A stretch of 64,000 nucleotides of DNA, taken from NCBI RefSeq assembly GCF_003265705.1, contig NW_020313285.1, positions 20,174,711 to 20,238,710 of the forward strand. The letters run 5' to 3'. This document shows positions 49,180 through 59,780 of the stretch, piece by piece; within the stretch, counting starts at the first letter, position 1; the number at the start of each line of letters is the position of its first letter. The notes under the pieces are model-generated. The model was not told the origin of the DNA. It did no database searches and worked only from the letters and a program-made list of their open reading frames with translations. This DNA comes from Callorhinus ursinus. Its lineage: Eukaryota; Chordata; Mammalia; Carnivora; Otariidae. The translations under genes were made by a program, and so were the position numbers.

Positions 49180-49957
49180 CTTGAATTCAGTCTCAATGTT
49201 GGCTAGTCTGGCCAATTCGTTGCTTAGCTCCAGCGCGGTGAGGACAGGGTCTTCACTGGACAGAGACAAGTAGGCAGCGCTTGCCAGTCCCTTGTAGGCA
49301 TTCATACGGGAGCGCGAGTGGCTGAACGAATCCTTCCGCTGCTTCTCGGTGCACTCGTTGCACTTGCAGAAGTAGTCGTGTGGCCGCTCGATGCGGGCGC
49401 CCTTGAGCAGGAGGATGTGCACGATCTCATACTCCTGGCAGTGCGCCGCCAGGATGATGGGCGTGATGTCGTGGGAGAAGCGCGTGCCGTCCTCGTCATA
49501 GGCGTAGAAGTCGTCGTCGCGCAGCTCCTGCTCCAGCGGGCTGAGGGTCAGGCGCTGGCCCTGGGCGAAGGCCGGGTGGTTGAGGATGGCCTCCACGATG
49601 CGCACGTAGCCCTTGCTGATGGCCAGCAGCAGCGCGTCCCCCACCCGCGCCAGGTTCTCCTTCTTGAGCAGCAGCTCCGTGACCTCCAGGTGCTCGTTGC
49701 CCACGGCCAGCTGCAGTGCGTTTTGCCCCATGTAGTCCACGCAGTTGAAGTTGAGGGTCTTGGACTCCTCCAGCATTTTCCTGACCACGGGGATGTTGCC
49801 ATACTCGGCCGAGTCCAGGAAACGCTCCTCCTCGGGCGTCAGGCTGGTGCCCTTCTCGTTGAACATGTACGCAGGACCCCGGATAGCCTGGCGGCGGCCC
49901 TTTTCCCGCAGTGTCGTGTGCCGGCGCTGCATGTTTCTGAAGGTACCGCTCCCCAAC
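49180..49957 (-). CDS. TRPC7: TRPC7 exon 2 (first coding block, ankyrin-repeat domain)
   Basis: The minus strand encodes 259 codons of the N-terminal cytosolic domain of a TRPC3/6/7-type channel, a receptor- and diacylglycerol-activated non-selective cation channel of the plasma membrane. The exon starts at 49957 with G just after an AG acceptor (ACCCCGACAG), then TTG GGG AGC GGT ACC TTC. The G must complete an AT|G start codon begun in exon 1. Landmarks are [40 protein letters not shown] (first ankyrin repeat), [12 protein letters not shown] and the cysteine-rich [14 protein letters not shown]. It ends [12 protein letters not shown] at 49180, directly before donor GTAACT, on a codon boundary. 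TRPC7 is preferred over TRPC3 and TRPC6 because exon 3 carries the TRPC7-type segment [18 protein letters not shown]. The extreme N-terminus (LGSGTFRN) differs from the human form as I remember it. The exon is much more GC- and CpG-rich than its surroundings. No frameshift or stop is seen. Confidence 0.96.
49300..49945. promoter_or_regulatory. Intragenic CpG-rich island over TRPC7 exon 2
   Basis: CpG dinucleotides are dense through most of the exon (for example runs such as GTCGTCGTCGCGCAG) and drop sharply outside it. Codon third positions are nearly all G or C. This could be an orphan intragenic CpG island or just GC-biased coding sequence. No core promoter motif was identified. Confidence 0.5.
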
Positions 49958-50929
49958 CTGTCGGGGTACAGGGCAGAGATGCTTGGTTACTCTCCCAGGG
50001 ACCTGCAAGGTCCCCAGGGGCAGAGCAAACCCAAATTGTCGAGATGAAAAAGAATCTCACGATTGGGATCCTACGAGAAACTATGAAATCTTATTAGAAA
50101 TCATTCTCCTGTCACTGAGTTGAAGATGGGTTGGCTAACCTGAACTATTCCTATTCATATAGAGGAATATGGTTTCGGTTATCCAGCATCTGTACACCTT
50201 GGGTGGAAGGAATGGTGGCAGACTGAAATGTGGGTTCAGGGGGAGCATAATGGGAGATAGGGAGGGTGTGGGCTAGGAATGTGGTCGAAACAGGACAAGG
50301 ACTGTGAATTTTCTTTCCATTTGTGCAAAGTTCAGCATATCACTTAACTTCCCTGGGCTTTGGTACCTTGCTTCTCTGTGAATTTACCTGTACAACGCGG
50401 ATAATTTTTTGTGTGCCATACGGTCCATCGGGGGAGTAAGTAGGTGACCTGTATTAGAAAATCGTGTTGGTTTTATTCTGTACCCTCCTGCCTGTTGGCA
50501 TGCCCAGTCCCCCCAGGGCTCTGGTGTAGACCTGGCCACCTCGGATACTTCTGCCTTTGCTTTGGGTGCATTGCCCCCTTGAGCGCCCTCACCGTGACAA
50601 CCCTCCTGCTCCACGCAGGCATATGGCTACACGCCTCTGCTTCCATATTTGGTGCTGTCCAGGTGGCTATTCTTTATGGGGACTGTGCTTGCTTTCTGGT
50701 CCCCGTGCAGCCTGAGCATCAACGAAAGGGCAAGACGTGCTTGGGAGTGGGCCTAGACACATTGCCACTTACTGATGGCCACTGAACTGTCTCCCCTGAG
50801 GAAATTCAGCCCTAGCTTCCTCAGATCAAACCTGCATTTTTGTATGGATGGAAGAACAGGTCAGTTTAGATGCTGGGTTTATTTTTCACTTGCTCTTTGC
50901 TATTGTGGCAGAGTATAGAGGTTAATGCT

Positions 50930-51200
50930 AATACCACTGGTAATAATGGTTAAACATTTATTAAGCACCTATTCTCACTATACTAAGAAGTTAATAATTT
51001 CACATACATTACTTGTGCAGTTCTGGCATTGATCCCATCACAGGTGATACTATCCTTATTCCAGGGCATAATGCTGACACAAGTAGGACTGAGAGACAGG
51101 CTTTGAAGTCAGAGGGCTTAGAGTAGGAGTCTGGCCTCCACCTTTGAACAACTTGGTAACTTTGGGCAAGTGACCTAGTCTTTAGTTTGCCAGGGTTTGA
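50930..51200. repeat. MIR-type SINE relics
   Basis: 'taaacatttattaagcacct' and, read antisense, 'gtaactttgggcaagtgacc' suggest one or two MIR pieces. Confidence 0.5.
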
Positions 51201-53414
51201 AAAGGTCAGACTAGAGAAAATAAAAGGTATTGTGTCATTTGAGCCTGAGTCAGACACCCCACCTTCAGCTAGCAGTGAGACTTTGAATGGACCCTTGGCA
51301 TAGGATGCTTTCACTATAATATAGAGTCTGGACCACATGATCCCTAATTCTCTACAAACTTGAATAGCTGATTCTCCAACTGGCCCTACCCATACTTTCC
51401 ATTCTTTTTTTTTTCTAGTCTACCCCTACTCACATTATTCAGATAATATTAGAATGGCATACATTTCAATAAGACAGTATGTATTCTAAAGTGTAAGTAC
51501 TTGGGGATTTATTTTGAACTATTTTCTGGCTTCTGGTAGTCTTTTTGTTATTGTTCATGTCTCCATACTTTAAGAATACTCATTACTTAAGCCATTTATT
51601 AAAAAAAAAAGTAATCCTAGAAGAAGGCCTTTAAACTAAATCTAGTGTTTTGAGATTAAAAAAAGTGGCAATCTTGTGATTTTTAAAATTTTGGGCTCCA
51701 TTTGGTTTTCTGCTTGTTCTACTTTTTGACCTGCTCAAACCCTTTTACTGTTAGCTCCTTTAGGGTGTCCTATCTGGCATAAGGCAAAAAGACTTGGAGG
51801 TCAGAGCTTATGCTCTAATCTTGCCTAGGGCTGAGTCACACACTTTCTTTTGGAAGCTGTTAAACTATTCAGTGGAGTAGCTTCTTAATCTGCAAAAAAT
51901 TAAAAGGAATAATTATGGGTAACTCCATCAAAAAGTAACTGTGGGTGATAAATCCTAATAGAGAGCTCTGCATTCCTTTAGGAAGAGATCTGAACTGCCA
52001 TCCACTTTCCTAAAGTGCATTTGGATAAAAGATTTCTGGGGGAAAAGGTTCTCAGGATTCAAGTTCACGAGCTTCTCTGAGCCCATTTCTCTCAACAATC
52101 CCATCATTCCAGGGGGAGAGGCTGCTTATTGATGCCAAAACAGACTGTAGATTGGGAGTCCTCTAGAGACCTCCATAGGAGACAGGGACTTACAAATAGG
52201 GTGCAGGCATTTATTATTACAGGTTTTTCGGAGGGAAGGAAGAGACTGAGTTGAAAGCTAAGCAGTCACCTCATTTGTATCCCCAAAGAGCCTTGTTTCA
52301 GAGGATGTTATGAAGTCAGTTTCAAGGTCTGTCATCTGGGTGCACACACACAAGTGGGAATTGAGCCCATTGAAGACTAATAGTCTTTCTGATGGAATTA
52401 CTTAGTGTGTCCTATGATGAGGCTTATACTGCTCTCAGGAGCACGTCTCTGGATTGAACCATTACAGCTCAACTTGAGAAAAGGTAGTTTCCACTCAGGA
52501 ACATCTGAGTGGTGTGTCAGAGATGAGATGGCAGCTGTCCTAGAAGGAGCAAGGGATTCAGCTTGATTCCATGCCACTTTTCCATTAGAGGTCTGCTCAA
52601 GAGGGAGAATAGGTCAGACTCCAAGGTCAAGGATATACAACTAATACACAGCAACAAGCCATGGAGAGATTAATTCAAAGGAAATATAATAACTACTGAA
52701 CCAAGTCAGAGCAGAGAAACATTTCACAAGGAACATGTAAGTACGCAGTCTAAATTCAGAGTCCGTATGAATGTCATAGACACTGCAGCTTAAAAACTTA
52801 AGGGATGTTAAAACATTTCTTGATAATTTCTGTCATTAGACAAACAACGAACAAACATAAAAGCAAGGTGTTAGCATTCTTATTTTTTAAGTGAAGCAGA
52901 AAGACTAAACCTTAGGGCAAATAATTTCTGCATAAGAGTAGAGTGTCATATAAATCTCGATGTTTCTATAATAATTATGTTTTATCAAGGAAAAAATATA
53001 TGTGTGTGCCTAGTATTTGTCAGAATGTCCAATGTTCTCCCCATTTGACATGCGTTTTTCTGAATGACCTTGAAAGCAGACACCCAGATGTAGTAAGAAA
53101 TAAATAAGCCTCTCTTTCCCAGCTTTTAAAATCTCAGCTTTGAGGTACATTCAGATGCTTACAGAATTGTCAGTTCTGCTATTTTCCTAGGAGAATTTGG
53201 CCTTGATGAAAACTTATTGGCCCTCAAGTCATGTATGCATACAAGGATATACTGGGGCATCCTATGAAGTGAGGTTGCTTCCAACGTAAAGGGTTTCACA
53301 GCAGACCCTGGAGCCACATGAATTCGTTCAGATATTGGTGGGGGCCTTTTTACCTCACTGGGGGCTGCTTATTAGTTCTGACTCCCCCTCTTATCCTGAT
53401 ATCTCTCTAATCAG

Positions 53415-53725
53415 GCTTTTTAAACACTTATTTTTTCAACTTTGTTAAGGTATATTTGACAAAATTCTGAAATATTTAAAGTATAAATTGTGGTGATTTG
53501 ATGTAAGTGTGCATTGTGGAAGGAATCCCACCATCTAGTTAATTAACACATTCATCACCTCACATGTATATATTTGGTGAGAACATTAAGTTCTGTCTTA
53601 GAAAATTTTGTTTATGTAATACAGTGTTGTCAACCATTATAGTCTCTGTGTTGTACACTAGATCTTCATCTTATAGCTGAAAATTTGTACTCTTTTACCA
53701 ACCTTTCCCTGTTTGCCCAATTTTA
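53415..53725 (-). repeat. Old L1 (L1M-type) fragment, antisense
   Basis: 'gttaaggtatatttgacaaa', 'ttaacacattcatcacctca', 'gttgtacactagatcttcat' are common old L1 3' motifs read antisense. Confidence 0.7.
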
Positions 53726-54036
53726 GCATTTTTATACTTGTGAATATATTTAGCCTTACCAATAATCTTGACATTATGGATAGTCAGGCTTTAGCCATAC
53801 ATTTCACATGGGTTGGAAAGAATCCACAAAAGATGATATGTCAAAAAGATAAAGTCATTTGGTTCACAACAGCTGGTGGCCAAAACTCACACTCATGAAT
53901 CAGCTGTGCTGCTCTGCTGGAGTACGGGGATACTGTCACAGTTTCAGGACCAAAAAGGAGCAAAATGGTTCTCCTTAAAATCCAATTAGCATTTCATTGC
54001 CCTTACTCTAATATTTTTCTTAAAAATGAACTTTGA

Positions 54037-54060
54037 ATGCAAATGTCTTTTTATTTGCAT
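54037..54060. promoter_or_regulatory. Inverted pair of octamer (POU) motifs
   Basis: ATGCAAAT (54037-54044) and its reverse complement ATTTGCAT (54053-54060) are separated by 8 bases in a stretch without recognised repeats. Binding is not shown by sequence alone. Confidence 0.3.
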
Positions 54061-54939
54061 ATATTATTGAGATAATGAGTGATCAAACTCATCAAACATC
54101 TCAATTAGGGTACTGTGTTTTTCATCTTTCATAAATGCATACATTGACATTTGATGTCTTTGAGAAGAAGGGTTTCAGTGGAAACAAAACCATATTTGAG
54201 AGGAGGACTGATTATTAAACTCCATCTTGATCCCTTGGTTGCTATTTTTATCAAACTGCTTTTACAGATGCATCAGCCAGTCTGAAGAAAGCCAGATGTC
54301 AGTGATCCATGAAAAGTATGAATTTTGCACCCTAAATCCAGCTGCAAGTAAGCATGACCATTAAGCATTTTGGAGACAGGGATTGTGATTAATTACTGAT
54401 GAAGAAAAGGACACTTAATCATAATGTCTTTTTGGAGATATTTGTTGCCTTTTTTGTAAAATTGCTCCATGCACCATAGGTTTCTGTGGAAATCACCCAA
54501 GCCTGAAACTAATTCATTCTGTAACATTCCACATTTGAACATAAGATCAAACAAAATCCAGGAGTTCGACTAGTTACCCAGGAAAACCCAGCTCTGGTCT
54601 GTGCATTCTCTCCCTAGTGTACATAGTCTGAGTTTTAGTCCAGAGCAACAGTGATGAAATATTCAAGTGATTTGGAACCTTCTCCTAAATCTCAATTCTC
54701 TTACCAAAGTAAGGGAATAGTAAAATCCATCCTCCATGCACCTCAAACACGGTGAAGATGCAGTAATATATATCAAATGTCCTGGGTACAGTAAAGCCTT
54801 ATGCAAATGTCCATGACAGTAATGATCAAAACTTACATACCAGTACACTTAAGTAAATGAGTATAAATTGGCTTACGTTTTACTCTCCACAGGTACTGTC
54901 AGCTTAGCGACAGTATTTTTCTAAATGACTATATAATAG

Positions 54940-55290
54940 TGATAGCTAACATATTACACATTTGCCATGTGCCAGACACTCTGGTAAGTGCTTTATACGA
55001 ATTATTGTTTTAATTCACACAAATCATATGATAAGCTTAGCTGTTTTCCTCAGTGACTAATCATAATGATTAACATTTATTACACATTAACCATGTTGCA
55101 GGCACTATGCTGAGTACTTTACATGTATTATCATTTTAAATTCTCATAAAGTACTACATGATACAGATGTTATTGTCATTCCCATTAAAGAGATGGTGAA
55201 ATGAGGCTGAGATAAATTAACCACTTTTGTTAAGGCTGTATAACTTATGAGTGGTAGATCCACTATTAGGAGTCTCATCTGTTTGGTTTC
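54940..55290 (+). repeat. Two adjacent MIR-type relics
   Basis: 54940-55040 ('catgtgccagacactctggt') and 55065-55290 ('gttgcaggcactatgctgag', 'gagatggtgaaatgaggctg') show the same MIR layout. Confidence 0.6.
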
Positions 55291-55855
55291 AAAGCCAGGG
55301 CTTTGGGCTGGTATGCTACTGTCATCCCTCTTCCTCCTCCATTTTTTTCTAAATTTCTTTAGACTGTGAATTTTTTCATTAGAGTGCAGGATCCTTGAGG
55401 ACAGGGGAATTACTTGTTTATATGGCGTATGTACCTGGTGCCTCATACCCCTGATGCTTGGCATATGGTGCATGGTCAAATAACGTAACCAGTTCTTAAA
55501 TACTTGAATTTGGGTTGGTCATTAAAGAAGACCAATAAAATAGAGGTGTTAATGTTTACAAATATAGGAGCCATATGATCCTGTAACTATTATTTCCTTT
55601 TTGTGCTGACAACTTTTAAAATAAGGCATGAGTTCCAAAGCCAAGTTAGTTTCCAGCTCCACTATAAATAATGGTCCATAATTTGCTAGAGGAGACCATT
55701 AACATCAGAAGTTGAGGTGAGATAGTACCTATAAATTATAGTGCCCAGTAAGTGCTCTAGTAACATTGGATACTACTAACTGTCTTAGTTTAATATGATC
55801 ATAATTATTATGGATCTATAGCATTCAAGTTCTTACCTAAGTTAGTGGCAATAAT

Positions 55856-56054
55856 ATATTTTTTAAAGATTTTATTTATTTATTTGACAGAGAAAGACAC
55901 AGCGAGAGAGGGAACACAAGCAGGGGGAATGGGAGAGGGAGAAGCAGGCTTCCCGCTGAGCAGGGAGCCCGATGCGGGGCTCGATCCCAGGAGCCCGGGA
56001 TCATGACCTGAGCTGAAGGCAGACGCTTAACGACTGAGCCACCCAGGTGCCCCT
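55856..56054 (-). mobile_element. CAN SINE with perfect 15-bp TSD
   Basis: Antisense head 'gactgagccacccaggtgcc' and a T-run with TTTATTTATTTATTTGACAG. It is flanked by GTTAGTGGCAATAAT at 55841-55855 and 56055-56069. Confidence 0.96.
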
Positions 56055-56108
56055 GTTAGTGGCAATAATTTGCTTGTAGAATACATGCATTTTGAATAAA
56101 AGGAAAGT

Positions 56109-56176
56109 TCACCACATCAAAAACTAATGATGTATTGTATGGTGACTAACATAACATAATAAAATTAAAAAAAATA
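56109..56176 (+). mobile_element. Very short (~68 bp) L1 3' tail insertion
   Basis: It carries the L1 end 'ctaatgatgtattgtatggt' plus an A-rich tail. It is flanked by AAAAGGAAAGT at 56098-56108 and 56177-56187. Confidence 0.8.
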
Positions 56177-56292
56177 AAAAGGAAAGTATCCACCTAGTTT
56201 TCCCATAAATATACATGAGTTCATATACCTTACCATTCAGGTCCTATGGGAATAGCAAAATATCTTTCTGCTACTCATTATAATACATTATA

Positions 56293-56341
56293 TTGAGATA
56301 TACTTTCCAAACAATTCTGCTTGAGATATGCTTTCCAAACA
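56293..56341. repeat. Imperfect 28-bp-period tandem repeat
   Basis: TTGAGATATACTTTCCAAAC (56293) recurs as TTGAGATATGCTTTCCAAAC (56321). Confidence 0.85.
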
Positions 56342-57998
56342 CAATAATGTGTTATATTTTTTCCCATTGCACCTTGGATTGAAAATATTATCTAGATTCC
56401 TGAATGCTAATAAATGATTTTATCAACAACTTATTTTCAACAAATAACATCATTTAGAAGTTATTCTCTGTATTTTCAAACTACCTTCTATATTAGCCAT
56501 ACAAATATAACTAGTGCGTTGTGTGTGCTTCTTTTATTTCTTCTTTCTTTTTAATCCTTATTTGTCTATTTGGAACTGGGGAGTTACGAAACTGGATGTC
56601 TGCATCGCACGGTGTATATTTCCAGATAGAGCTGAAATGATAAGTTCTTACAGGTACATATTTTTCCTCCAAAGATTTGTCTTGGTATAAAATAGATATG
56701 TGTAACCTTTTAACTGTTACATTAACCTTTGTGACGGGAGAGCCTGAAATTATCATCTACTACTATGAATATAAGAAAGGCCCTTAAATTGTGAAATGAC
56801 AATACTGAATAAAGTAACATGCTGAATATTTATCTGGGGGCAAATGTTGATTGCCTTTCCTGAGCAAGAAATCCTGGCAGCTCTCATCCAGGATACCACA
56901 TGTATCTGAAATTAGCTTCAGTGAGGCTCCACATAGTCCTCATTTTTTTTTTTCTGGGTTAATTACTGCCTGAAGGAGTTAGCTAATCTGTATGCCCCTA
57001 AACTTAGGCACAAGTATTTTTGGAAATAAATTGTTATGAAATTGTAATTGTGATGTAGAACCTTGGTAAGTTGTTAAATAATTACACCAATGCCATTGTT
57101 TAAAAGATCTTAGAGAGTGAGTTTGTATCATATTCATAATGAATATTCTGGATTTAATGTGTATTCATTCATAAATCTGATGCGTGTCCAGTGGTTCAGA
57201 AACAGGACCCACCAGCAGGTGGCATTCTGAGGCAAAAATTCACTGAGTGCCTCCGGACAGGTTCAATCATTATTGCCTCGTTCAAATCTACCCTGAATTC
57301 ATTAAGCCTTTAAATTACAATTAATGGCAATAACATCTTGATTAAGTCTATTCAATCACACTAAATTGAATTTACAACTTCATATGTAAAGGAGATTCTT
57401 TGTTACAGAGTTTCAAAGCTTGAGTCAAAGCCCTGCCCAGATTACATCTCTTTTATTAAGAGCATATTCGTTATGTTGAAATGGACATCTAAAGGACATA
57501 TTTTCCACAAATAAAAGGAAAGAAAAAATAACAGCCTCTTTATTCCCACCTGTAGTTCTTTAATGGTTGCTACTTATTAGGAGATAGCCTTCTTCCTCTT
57601 CCTATCCCCATATTTATGTTAAGATAAATACAGTCGCAAAAAATATCAAATTAAAAAGCTGTCAGTAGTGAAGTAGGAGAACAGACAACACATATACTCT
57701 CTTCCAGGAATAAAAGAAAAAACTGCACTCTAGCACAAAAAGACTGGGTTACCAGGATGAGTTGTCTATTTTAAATGGATTTTTAAACTTAGACTTCCAA
57801 GGAAAAGTAAAAAAAAAAAATAAAATTTCTCTACCAACCCAACAAATAAGAAAGATTTCAGATCCGGATTTACATCTAAAAATCCAAGCAACGCACAGGA
57901 GAGAGAAGACTAATAAATAAAAGTTTAATTCCTTATTTCAGCAAGAAAACAACCTATGTTGGAAAAATCAATATGAAAGAATCATCATAGTTGCTTAC

Positions 57999-58300
57999 AT
58001 CGAGGGAGAAATAAGCAGGCTGGTCCCTCCTCTCTAGATGACCAGAATCCGGTGTTGAGTCGTGGGAATCTGGCTCCCCATGGGTGGTAGCTGAGGAGAT
58101 GTCGCTCTCCGTGGTGCTGAAGTATAGAGCTGGTCAAGTGAGCGGAGTTGGGAAAATGTGAAAGCGCGCTTGTCTGTCCTTTGTGCTGCAATGGTAAAAA
58201 CTCGCCTTCCGAGGCAGACTCGCCTTACCGTTCTTTTCCTAATCTGGGGGAAATTTCCCAGGGAACATGACGGAGAAGGATCTGTGTGTGAGACTGGCAT
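57999..58300 (-). other. TRPC7: Candidate TRPC7 exon 1 (5' UTR ending in AT of the start codon)
   Basis: Exon 2 needs an upstream exon ending in AT. On the minus strand the sequence TCTCCCTCGAT|GTAAGC has AT at 58000-57999 followed by a good donor at 57998. Joined to exon 2 it would read CTCGATGTTGGGGAGC. The patch 57,980-58,300 has more CpGs than the AT-rich DNA around it and no recognised repeat. The upstream limit is a guess. Other AT|GT donors exist (about 54,838 and about 58,420), so this is a hypothesis only. Confidence 0.3.
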
Positions 58301-58436
58301 GTGGAGTGCTGATGGGTTGGTATAGTTCCCACCCCTTCTCCCAGACAGTAGCTTTGAAAGGGAGGTATCACCTCTGCCTTCCTACCATAGATCCTCACTA
58401 TTTCTACCTGCCGCCTCTCACATCCCAGAACAGTGC

Positions 58437-58439
<3 letters not shown>

Positions 58440-58480
<41 letters not shown>
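58440..58480. repeat. (CA)n microsatellite
   Basis: About 20 uninterrupted CA units, likely polymorphic. Confidence 0.98.
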
Positions 58481-58483
<3 letters not shown>

Positions 58484-59274
58484 GCATGCACATACCTCAA
58501 TTATGTAAGGCAGCAGGTTCTGGCTCCTGAGGCAGAATATTCATCTGTTTAAATAAATGAAAAATGAGGAATGAATTGATCTCCTACATGTTGTGTCTGT
58601 GGTGTTTACACAGGGAGGGAGCTAAAGAAAACTAAAACCAGAAGAACTTGAAGAATGACAGAAGTAGTTTTTTTTTTTCTTAATAAGCTTTAAGGTCACA
58701 CCCCACTTTGTCTTCTGTGAGTGATGCATCTCCTAACTTTATTCTTTTGTTTCATGACCTTTTAACATTGTCTAAGATCAGGAAGAAGTCAGTGGTATAG
58801 AACAAGTCTGATGTTAATAACCAGACTTTAAAAGGATTAGCTTTCATTTGTAACTTTCCATTTTTCTTGTAAGGAAATTCCTAATGCAGAAATCCATTTC
58901 CCCCACAATCCCCACTCTCACCAATTGCCTTGTTAACAAATGGCCTGTGATTCTTACACACTAAAGTATTTTGATGGCCTCATGAGAGAGAAACCTCCTT
59001 AATTGAAATAATGCCTGTCTGCAAAAAACCAGGATTACTCCCAGGATCCACCTCTGTCACTGAACAATAAATCAGAATGCTTATTCTTTGAAATCAACTC
59101 ATGGATTAACAACTCACAGTCTATAAAGACAGTCTCTGTGTGCAAACGTAATACTTAGTGTTAAAGAATTGGCTTATAATATGATGTATTTTGCACAATG
59201 CCATTCTGCATTTATATGCACATCAGATTGCATTAGTTCATGAATATGCCACTACCATTTTCTCTGGAAGTAAC

Positions 59275-59500
59275 ATGGTGTATGGGGGAAGACCCTGGAA
59301 TTTTGATTCACTTATTAACTGTGTGACTTTAGGCATAATACTGAACTTCACTGAACCTCTCTCTCCTTATATGTAAATGGTGGGTAATATTATGGGGGCC
59401 ATAATGCCTTTTTCCAAATGCATGGTGATAATTAGTTGAAATAACATATAAAAAGCACCCAAATGAGTTAGTTAGCATTTAAGAGGTACATAATAAGTTT
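59275..59500 (+). repeat. MIR-type SINE relic
   Basis: 'ttaactgtgtgactttaggc', 'gaacctctctctccttatat', 'atggtgggtaatattatggg'. Confidence 0.7.
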
Positions 59501-59780
59501 GAGTGTTTTCTTCCCCTCTTTACTCAGAGAAGTTAAATTCTCTAGTTACAACTCTCTGAAATGCCTGACAACAAACTAATTTCATTCCTGTAAGCCTCTC
59601 TACAAGATTTCCATTGTAAATGATTGTGTTTTATTGGATAAAATACCTTTTTAAAAAGAAATTGTCTTAAAATTAAGACCTTTTCTTTTTAAATATTTAA
59701 ATCTTGAAGAACAATGGAATTTTATTTAGAATCAGGAATGAATACATTGAACTCATTTGAATAAAATGTTAATGAATTAA

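Larger units (their letters stand above)
49958..59780 (-). other. TRPC7: TRPC7 upstream intron or 5' flank
   Basis: This is sequence 5' of coding exon 2. It has few young insertions (one CAN SINE, one very short L1) plus an old L1 piece and MIRs. The stretches 51,200-53,400, 53,730-54,930 and 56,190-57,970 show no repeat I recognise and may hold conserved non-coding elements. Exon 1 must lie here or beyond. Confidence 0.6.

Noticed and set aside
49114..49956. Reading the whole 280-codon minus frame as one protein starting at MGSGTF
   Set aside because: The first codon is TTG, not ATG, and the last 21 codons lie past a clear GTAACT donor; TRPC7 continues with NDYRKLS in exon 3.
49318..50097. 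259-codon plus-strand open frame opposite TRPC7 exon 2
   Set aside because: It is the antisense shadow of a GC-rich coding exon; its leucine/valine-rich translation has no domain and it runs past the exon boundary by chance.
54663..54848. Alternative TRPC7 exon 1 donor (GGTAT|GTAAGT near 54,838)
   Set aside because: The splice motif is good, but the surroundings are AT-rich with no CpGs or promoter-like features; kept only as a competitor to the 57,999 candidate.
17605..56054. tRNA-like sequences in the CAN SINE heads
   Set aside because: They are tRNA-Lys-derived SINE heads with tails and target duplications, not tRNA genes.
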